From the NCBI GenBank assembly GCA_937881255.1, contig CALGFH010000255.1, positions 1 through 26,412 of the forward strand: 26,412 nucleotides of DNA, written 5' to 3'. The DNA comes from an uncultured Actinomycetes bacterium (lineage in GTDB: Bacteria; Actinomycetota; CALGFH01). Each line of letters starts with the position of its first letter. Within the stretch, counting starts at the first letter, position 1. The notes below the pieces were generated by a model. The model was not told the origin of the DNA and made no database searches. It worked only from the letters and a program-made list of their open reading frames with translations. The translations under genes were made by a program, and so were the position numbers. Shown piece after piece: positions 21,687 through 26,412 of this stretch.

Positions 21687-21690
21687 CCCG

Positions 21691-21713
21691 CCGGGCCGGT
21701 CATCCGGGCCCGG
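21691..21713. terminator. Bidirectional terminator between convergent genes
   Basis: CCGGGCC (21691-21697) pairs perfectly with GGCCCGG (21707-21713) around a 9-nt loop. It fills the 27-bp gap between the small acidic protein and sigma-fusion genes and abuts the latter's stop codon. Confidence 0.65.
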
Positions 21714-22976
21714 TCAGGGCTCCAGGGTGATGTCGGCGTAGTCGACCTCGATGTGGTGGCCCTGGCGCCCGGCCAGGGCCGCTCCCTCTTCCGGGACCAT
21801 GCCGACCCGCCGGGCGAACCCCGGGGGGCTGGCGACCAGCCGGCCGGTGAAGCTCACCCGCTGCCCGGCCCGCACCTGGAACGGCGACTCGCCCTGGCCG
21901 ACCAGCCGCACCCAGAGCTGGTCGCCGGGTCCGGTCCCGGCCCAGAACCCCTCGTCGGCGTAGACCCCCCTGGTCGGGACGTTGACCCCCCGGACCCGCT
22001 GCCCGGCATGCCTGGCCAGGACCTCCCGGCCGGGAACCGGCAGCAGCGAGCGCCCGGGCACGACCAGCCGCACCCCCGACCCGCCGCCACCGCCCGGGGC
22101 CGGGCCGGGAGCGGCCGAGGGCGGCAGCGTGGTCGTGGTCGGCGCCGGCCGCGGCGCCTGGTCGCGCTCGACCAGCGGCGGCACCAGGACCAGCCCGGTC
22201 ACCGTGACCGCCGACACCGCCGCCACCGAGGCCAGGACCGGCCTGCGGCTCGCCCAGGCCTGGATCCGCCGCCACAGCCACCACAGGGCCAGCAGCGGCA
22301 GCAGCACCGCGATCGAGCGCCGTCGCTCCACCAGCGGCCGGCTGAGCGACGCGCAGGTCGGGCACTGCATGAGGTGCCCGCCGGCGTCCAGGGCGAGCTG
22401 GCGGCGCCGGTCGCCCATGGACAGGGCCAGCAGCACCGGCCGGCAGCGCGCCGTCGGCAGCTCGACCCGGCGCAGGGCCAGCAGGTAGTCGAGGCGCAGC
22501 CGGGCCCGCGTCCTGGCCAGCTGGACCCCGACCGCGCCCGGGGTCGAGCTCCTGGCCTCGGCCAGGGTGGCGGTGTCGACCCCCTCGACCTCGTGGGCCA
22601 CCACCACCTCCCGCTCGTGGTCGGGCAGGCTGGCCAGGGCGGCCCCGACCGCGGCCGCCTCCTCGTTGCGCAGGGCGGCGTCCTCGGGCCGCTCGGGCTC
22701 GCTGGGGTCGACCAGGCGCGGCCGGTGGCGCCGGCTCCGCTCCTCCTCCCTGGCCAGGGAGGTGACCAGGTTGCGGGCGGTCACGATGGCGTAGGGGGCG
22801 ACCGCCTCGTCGTCCAGGCGCCCGCGCACGGCGATGACCCGGGCCAGCGCCTCCTGGACCAGGTCGTCGACCGTGTCCGGGTCGCGCACGCGAGCGCCCA
22901 CGACCCGCCGGAGCAGCGGTTCCAGCTCCAGGATGTCCTCGTGCCGGGCGTCGGTGGTCGATGCCCGCAACCGCAT
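21714..22976 (-). CDS. ECF sigma factor fused to zinc-finger, membrane segment and C-terminal sensor-like domain
   Basis: The 420-aa protein begins as an ECF sigma factor. Region 2 is at about 18-86 (DPDTVDDLVQEALARVIAV) and region 4 at about 108-162 (ASLPDHEREVVVAHEVEGVD, then an HTH). It continues into a zinc anti-sigma-like motif: C178, then H201-x3-C205-x2-C208 in HLMQCPTCASL. Hydrophobic stretches follow at 222-236 and 247-268, then a Pro/Thr/Gly linker (270-300) and a beta-rich domain (about 315-420) with EGFWAGTGPGDQLWVRL and RAGQRVSFTGRLV, possibly OB-like. It thus resembles sigma and anti-sigma factors joined in one chain. ATG 22976 with AAGGGG upstream is preferred over GTG 23048. 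With two membrane passes the C-terminal domain would be inside, with one it would be outside; the basic residues between them leave this open. Confidence 0.82.
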   Translation of the reverse strand: MRLRASTTDARHEDILELEPLLRRVVGARVRDPDTVDDLVQEALARVIAVRGRLDDEAVAPYAIVTARNLVTSLAREEERSRRHRPRLVDPSEPERPEDAALRNEEAAAVGAALASLPDHEREVVVAHEVEGVDTATLAEARSSTPGAVGVQLARTRARLRLDYLLALRRVELPTARCRPVLLALSMGDRRRQLALDAGGHLMQCPTCASLSRPLVERRRSIAVLLPLLALWWLWRRIQAWASRRPVLASVAAVSAVTVTGLVLVPPLVERDQAPRPAPTTTTLPPSAAPGPAPGGGGGSGVRLVVPGRSLLPVPGREVLARHAGQRVRGVNVPTRGVYADEGFWAGTGPGDQLWVRLVGQGESPFQVRAGQRVSFTGRLVASPPGFARRVGMVPEEGAALAGRQGHHIEVDYADITLEP

Positions 22977-23000
22977 TGGACGGCCCCTTGCGTCGTGGAT

Positions 23001-23025
23001 GTCCCGTCTTGCCGTCCATCTTGCC
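23001..23025 (-). repeat. Tandem 12-13-bp repeat upstream of the sigma fusion gene
   Basis: On the plus strand GTCCCGTCTTGCC (23001-23013) is followed directly by GTCCATCTTGCC (23014-23025). The pair lies 25-49 bp upstream of the preferred start of the sigma fusion gene, where a regulator or a sigma factor could bind. Confidence 0.4.
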
Positions 23026-23211
23026 CCGGACCAGCGTGCGTAATGCACGGGGCCGTCGCGCGTTGCATCCAGTAGGGGACGGCGCCTGCCGGCCGGCGCG
23101 AACCCCGCGAGCGTTCAGGTCCTGGGGCGGCGGTCAGGGCGGCCCCGCACGGGGGACGAGGTCACCGGCCGCCGTCCCAGGCGGCTCACCGAAGGCCGGG
23201 CGGGAGACTGC

Positions 23212-23946
23212 ATGGAGGACTACGAGAACGGGCTGGAGCAGGCGGCGGCGCCGTCACCGCCCTCCGGCGGCGAGGCGCTGGAGTCGATCGTGCGCCCGGC
23301 CCTGGTCGCGGCGACCCGGCTGTTCCTGGTCGCCGGGGTCGCCCTGGTGCTGGTCGACGAGACCGGCGAGCTGCGCGGGGCGGTCGCCGCCGGCGACCTG
23401 GCCCAGGCCCTCGAGGACGCCGCCCCCCAGCTCTGGTCCGGCCCGTCCCTGGAGGTCCTGGCCGGCGGCGAGCCGGTCCGCACGGCCGACCTGCGCGGCG
23501 ACGGCCGCTGGCCCGCCCTGGCCCGGCTGCCCGCGCTGGCCGGCGTCAACAGCCTCGTCTGTGTCCCGATGGAGGGGCCGGCCGGCCCCTCCGGCACCCT
23601 CACGGCGGTCCGGCGCCCCGGCAGGCCGTGGCCGGCCCAGGAGGTCGAGTCGCTGCACGCCTACGCCGGCGTGGTCGCCTCCCTGGTCAGAACGGCCGCC
23701 GACGCCGAGCGCGACGCCCAGATCATCACCCAGCTGGAGCACGCCCTCCACCACCGGGTCGTGATCGAGCAGGCCAAGGGCATCCTGATGGAACGCGAGC
23801 AGCTCGACCCGGCCGGCGCCTTCGACCGCCTCCGCAAGGCCGCCCGGGCCCGCCGCCGCCGCGTCAGCGAGGTCGCCGCCGAGGTCGTCGCCGGCGACCC
23901 CCTCCCCCCGCCCACGAACGGCAACGGCGGCCTCCCTCCGTCATGA
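23212..23946 (+). CDS. GAF and ANTAR domain protein
   Basis: This is a 244-aa cytoplasmic regulator. A GAF sensor domain (about 20-155) is followed by an ANTAR RNA-binding domain (about 165-222) with the three-helix pattern ALHHRVVIEQAKGILMERE, AGAFDRLRKAARARRRRV and SEVAAEVV. ANTAR proteins bind tandem hairpins in nascent RNA and prevent termination. The actinobacterial GAF-ANTAR class responds to small molecules or redox state. The C-terminal 20 residues are Pro/Asn/Gly-rich. The ATG has a weak purine-rich ribosome site (GGCGGGAG). Ohr follows 41 bp downstream and may be co-transcribed. It is divergent from the sigma fusion gene across 235 bp, so the two regulators may share a control region. 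Confidence 0.93.
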   Translation: MEDYENGLEQAAAPSPPSGGEALESIVRPALVAATRLFLVAGVALVLVDETGELRGAVAAGDLAQALEDAAPQLWSGPSLEVLAGGEPVRTADLRGDGRWPALARLPALAGVNSLVCVPMEGPAGPSGTLTAVRRPGRPWPAQEVESLHAYAGVVASLVRTAADAERDAQIITQLEHALHHRVVIEQAKGILMEREQLDPAGAFDRLRKAARARRRRVSEVAAEVVAGDPLPPPTNGNGGLPPS

Positions 23947-23987
23947 TGGCCGGGGGGGCCCGGATCGCGACCCCCCAGGAGGAACCC

Positions 23988-24404
<417 letters not shown>

Positions 24405-24475
24405 CGGGCCTCTTGGTCGAGGGGCGGCTGGTCGAGGAGGGCTGGGTTCCTCATCGTCCCGCTCGCTCTGGTCCG

Positions 24476-24501
24476 CGGGGCCGGGGTTGCCCGAGGCCCC
24501 G
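24476..24501. terminator. Bidirectional terminator between ohr and the PIG-L gene
   Basis: CGGGGCC (24476-24482) pairs with GGCCCCG (24495-24501), with inner GGG/CCC pairing around a TTG loop. It lies in the 155-bp space between convergent genes; the rest of that space shows no other feature. Confidence 0.6.
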
Positions 24502-24559
24502 TTCCCAGGTCCGCCCGGTCGCGTTCCCTACCGCCCGCGCCCCTCGTCCGCTCGGCGAG

Positions 24560-25321
24560 CTAGGCCTCGCTGAGCGGCGCCTCGGGATCGGCCCGCGGCG
24601 GCTCCCACGGCAGGTCGAACCGGAACACCCGGAACGCCTCCCCGTACCGGAACGGCTGGTCGGTCGCCGAGAACTCGGCCATCCCCCGGACGAACCCCCC
24701 GTCCTCACCCAGGTCATCCCCGACCTGCGTGACATGGCAGGCCAGGCTCTCGATCTTCTTGTCGATGAACTCGCCGATGTCCACCACCACATTCGGCTCC
24801 ATGTTCATCATCAGCCAGACCCCGGTCAGCTTGACCGGCTCCAGCCCCTCCTCCAGCAGCTCCGGATACGCCAGCCGCGTATCCGACCCCGGGATCACCG
24901 CCGCCAGCGTCGCCTCCCCCGCAGCCCGATGATCCGGATGGTTGATGTACCGATCCCCGAAGTACCGCGTCGTCGGATCCGTGGTCACCACCACCTCCGG
25001 CCGCACCCGCCGCATGAGCCGGACGATCTGCTCCCGAACCTCCAGCGTCGGTTCCAGCAGCCCATCCTCATACCCAAGGAACTCGACCTGGTCGACCCCC
25101 ACCACCTTGGCCGACGCCCTCGCCTCCGCCTCCCGCAACTCCGCCAGCCGTTCCCGGGTCATCTCCGGGTCACTCGACCCCGCCGCCCCATTGGTCACCA
25201 GCGCATACGTAACGTGCGCCCCCTCCCGCACCCAACGGGCCACCGTTCCAGCACACCCAAACTCAATGTCATCCGGATGCGCCGCCACCACCAACGCCCT
25301 CCCCGGAGTCCAGTACTCCAT
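24560..25321 (-). CDS. PIG-L family deacetylase (LmbE-like)
   Basis: This is a zinc-dependent N-acetylglucosaminyl deacetylase family protein of 253 aa. The metal-binding AHPDDIEFG lies near residue 15 and the second motif, NHPDHRAAGEAT, near residue 130. Actinobacterial members include MshB and Mca of mycothiol metabolism, but the sequence alone does not assign this one to either; general N-acyl sugar deacetylation or amide hydrolysis is the safe call. The central strand VVGVDQVEFLGYEDGLLEPT is typical of LmbE-like proteins. The ATG at 25321 gives the expected N-terminus just before the first beta strand; a GTG at 25336 is possible. It is convergent with ohr. With Ohr nearby, a role in low-molecular-weight thiol chemistry is possible but unproven. 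Confidence 0.9.
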   Translation of the reverse strand: MEYWTPGRALVVAAHPDDIEFGCAGTVARWVREGAHVTYALVTNGAAGSSDPEMTRERLAELREAEARASAKVVGVDQVEFLGYEDGLLEPTLEVREQIVRLMRRVRPEVVVTTDPTTRYFGDRYINHPDHRAAGEATLAAVIPGSDTRLAYPELLEEGLEPVKLTGVWLMMNMEPNVVVDIGEFIDKKIESLACHVTQVGDDLGEDGGFVRGMAEFSATDQPFRYGEAFRVFRFDLPWEPPRADPEAPLSEA

Positions 25322-25569
25322 CTCCACAACCCCCACAGCTCGTCCACCGGCTCAGCAAGGCCAGCGCTCAGCCGTTCGCCAGTATTCCAGCGCCCTGCCC
25401 ATCGGAAGCGCCCGCGCAGTCGGGCTCCTCGGAAGAGGGCCCAGCCGGCCCGAATCCACCAGCGGCCCATGCCAGCCGGACCTATCACCCACCGCCACCT
25501 GGGCTTTCGGTGATCGAGCGATCCCAACGAATCCTCGAACCGACAAGTTCCTCTTGATGAGCGGATCAT
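25322..25569. other. Intergenic region between divergent genes
   Basis: There is no gene I can support. Base composition falls toward the right. A short palindrome GATCG-AG-CGATC lies at 25512-25523. TGATGA (25555-25560) and TCATCA (25582-25587) form an inverted repeat around the DnaA box at 25570. No clear promoter for the PIG-L gene was found. Confidence 0.5.
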
Positions 25570-25578
25570 TTGTCCACA
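25570..25578 (+). promoter_or_regulatory. Perfect DnaA box TTGTCCACA
   Basis: The exact 9-mer TTGTCCACA lies at the entry to the lower-GC region, 16 bp before the -35 of the next gene, and is flanked by GATCAT repeats. Two further perfect 9-mers on the other strand occur in the dispersed elements at 3966 and 13396. DnaA binding is possible here as a local regulator; a single box does not make an origin. Confidence 0.5.
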
Positions 25579-25594
25579 AGATCATCATTGCCGG

Positions 25595-25623
25595 TTGTAG
25601 GTGCTTCGCCAGTCCCTTACCAT
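25595..25623 (+). promoter_or_regulatory. Sigma-70-type promoter of the low-GC gene pair
   Basis: TTGTAG (25595-25600), a 17-nt spacer and TACCAT (25618-25623) make the best -35/-10 pair in the window. Transcription would start near 25630, giving a short leader with an AGAGGG ribosome site before the ATG at 25648. Confidence 0.65.
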
Positions 25624-25647
25624 CCGGCCCTCACCAAGAGGGACACC

Positions 25648-26247
25648 ATGCCGAAGGACGATCCTCATCTGGACCCGGAGCCTCCCACTAGACCATCGCG
25701 GCGAGGGTTCATTGCAGCTGCTCTAGTCGGCGGTTTGGTAGTAGCTCTCACCGTCATAGCAGTGGCCGGGCGTTCTGATCCTGGCGCGACCGGATCGCCA
25801 TCGGCGTCTTCATCTACGACAAGCATCCAAGCAACTTCAACCACAATCGGGGAACGTGAAGAGGTCGTAGCTCAACTTCGCTCTATCCTAAAAGTGCGCG
25901 ATCAGGCTTACCGTGAACGAGACATTGAGCTCCTTAAGGAGGTCTATACGACCGATTGCCCATGCTTGCGTGGTGATCGAGGAGCAATAGAGCAACTTCT
26001 TAAAGACAATGCTGTTTGGGTCGGCGCGTCAACCTCAGTGCAGATTCGGGATCTCGAAAAAGTCAATGACCGACTCTGGGTCATCGAAGCTAATTTTGTT
26101 GGATCACCTTTCCGAATCGAAACAGAATCAGGTGATCTAATTCGAGCAGTGGAAGGGCGCAGCGAGCTGTTTAGGTTTGCCGTATCGAGGACCGCATCGA
26201 ACAGGCTGCTTCTTGGTTTCGCAGGCCCTGTAGACGAGAGTGACTGA
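25648..26247 (+). CDS. Membrane-anchored protein with NTF2-like domain
   Basis: This 199-aa protein has an RPSRRG stretch and one membrane segment (about 20-41) that could be a signal anchor, then a Ser/Thr-rich linker (43-67). A domain of about 130 residues follows that looks like an NTF2/SnoaL-type alpha-beta fold: a long helix VAQLRSILKVRDQAYRERDI, then LLKEVYTTDCPCLRGDRGAI and strands to LLLGFAGP. The DCPC motif could form a vicinal-type disulfide outside the membrane. Codon use differs strongly from the rest of the window, with many A/T-ending codons (CTA, ATA, TCA, CGA), and GC is roughly one half. It overlaps the next start by one base, suggesting an operon. The function is unknown; foreign origin is likely. 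Confidence 0.8.
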   Translation: MPKDDPHLDPEPPTRPSRRGFIAAALVGGLVVALTVIAVAGRSDPGATGSPSASSSTTSIQATSTTIGEREEVVAQLRSILKVRDQAYRERDIELLKEVYTTDCPCLRGDRGAIEQLLKDNAVWVGASTSVQIRDLEKVNDRLWVIEANFVGSPFRIETESGDLIRAVEGRSELFRFAVSRTASNRLLLGFAGPVDESD

Positions 26248-26412
26248 TGCGAGAGCGAAGACTAGACCGCCCCCTCCTTGGTCTGCTAGTCATCTTGAGT
26301 GCTGTGCTAGTGCCACAGTCAGCTCGCGCAGCCGATGGATGTGATCAGCATCCGACATTCGGAAATATCTCCGGCTCGCGTGACAGCGTGACTCTGTCAG
26401 GCGCCCGAGCTG
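26247..26412 (+). CDS. Exported protein, N-terminal part only (cut by window end)
   Basis: The ATG at 26247 shares its A with the TGA stop of the previous gene, a coupled start. The 55 visible residues begin with a typical signal peptide: basic RERRLDR, hydrophobic LLGLLVILSAVLV and an ARA-A cleavage site near residue 28. Mature sequence DGCDQHPTFGNISGSRDS follows. Its composition is the same lower-GC type as the gene before it. Nothing in the visible part identifies a family. Confidence 0.75.
   Translation, partial: MRERRLDRPLLGLLVILSAVLVPQSARAADGCDQHPTFGNISGSRDSVTLSGARA

Noticed and set aside
25195..25569. A 124-residue minus-strand frame overlapping the PIG-L start
   Set aside because: Its Trp/Arg-rich sequence has no recognisable domain, and it overlaps the real gene in another frame.
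25500..25620. A replication origin at the AT-richer boundary
   Set aside because: There is only one perfect DnaA box, no box cluster, and no dnaA, dnaN or other origin-linked gene.

Overview
The window is about 26.4 kb of very GC-rich DNA with dense, tightly packed genes, many starting with GTG. The gene content points to an actinobacterium (Actinomycetota). It includes an F420-type luciferase-like oxidoreductase, the XPB helicase next to its Rv0862c-like partner, a SigK/RskA pair, a GAF-ANTAR regulator, an LCP cell-wall ligase, an LPXTG surface protein and TAnnnT promoters placed for leaderless transcripts. Genus or order cannot be read from the sequence.

Layout. (1) 1-683 is the end of a proline-rich protein with two DivIVA-like motifs. 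(2) 4535-745 (minus) is a probable envelope-redox operon: membrane-anchored molybdopterin oxidoreductase, fasciclin lipoprotein, ECF sigma factor of SigK type and RskA-like anti-sigma factor. (3) 4632-9326 (plus) holds an LLM-class oxidoreductase, an FAH-family hydrolase, a two-gene ABC-2 exporter and an aldo/keto reductase. (4) 9470-13391 (plus) is a translationally coupled DNA-repair pair, the helicase-associated protein and XPB. (5) 13431-14736 is an ArsR regulator with an SRPBCC protein, divergent from a second SRPBCC gene, with two 16-bp palindromic operators between them. (6) 14799-17859 has an LPXTG-anchored surface protein behind a structured leader, a cysteine-dioxygenase-like cupin and an LCP protein whose 3' end overlaps the cupin gene. 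(7) 18048-21398 is acetoacetyl-CoA synthetase divergent from LtrA. (8) 21422-21437 is a perfect parS-type palindrome. (9) 21501-25321 has a small acidic protein, a sigma factor fused to a zinc-finger/membrane/sensor region, a GAF-ANTAR protein, an Ohr peroxidase and a PIG-L deacetylase. (10) From about 25.54 kb base composition falls to roughly half GC, and two exported-protein genes begin there under a clear promoter.

Together the genes suggest envelope and redox stress sensing (SigK/RskA, the membrane sigma fusion, ANTAR, Ohr, Mo-oxidoreductase) beside cell-wall assembly (LCP, LPXTG). No CRISPR array, rRNA, tRNA, transposase or prophage gene was seen. The most unusual items are the sigma/zinc-finger/membrane fusion, the parS-type site, a dispersed element combining a DnaA-box sequence with a -10 hexamer at fixed spacing (two full copies, one degenerate), the switch-like leader of the LPXTG gene and the low-GC island at the right end.
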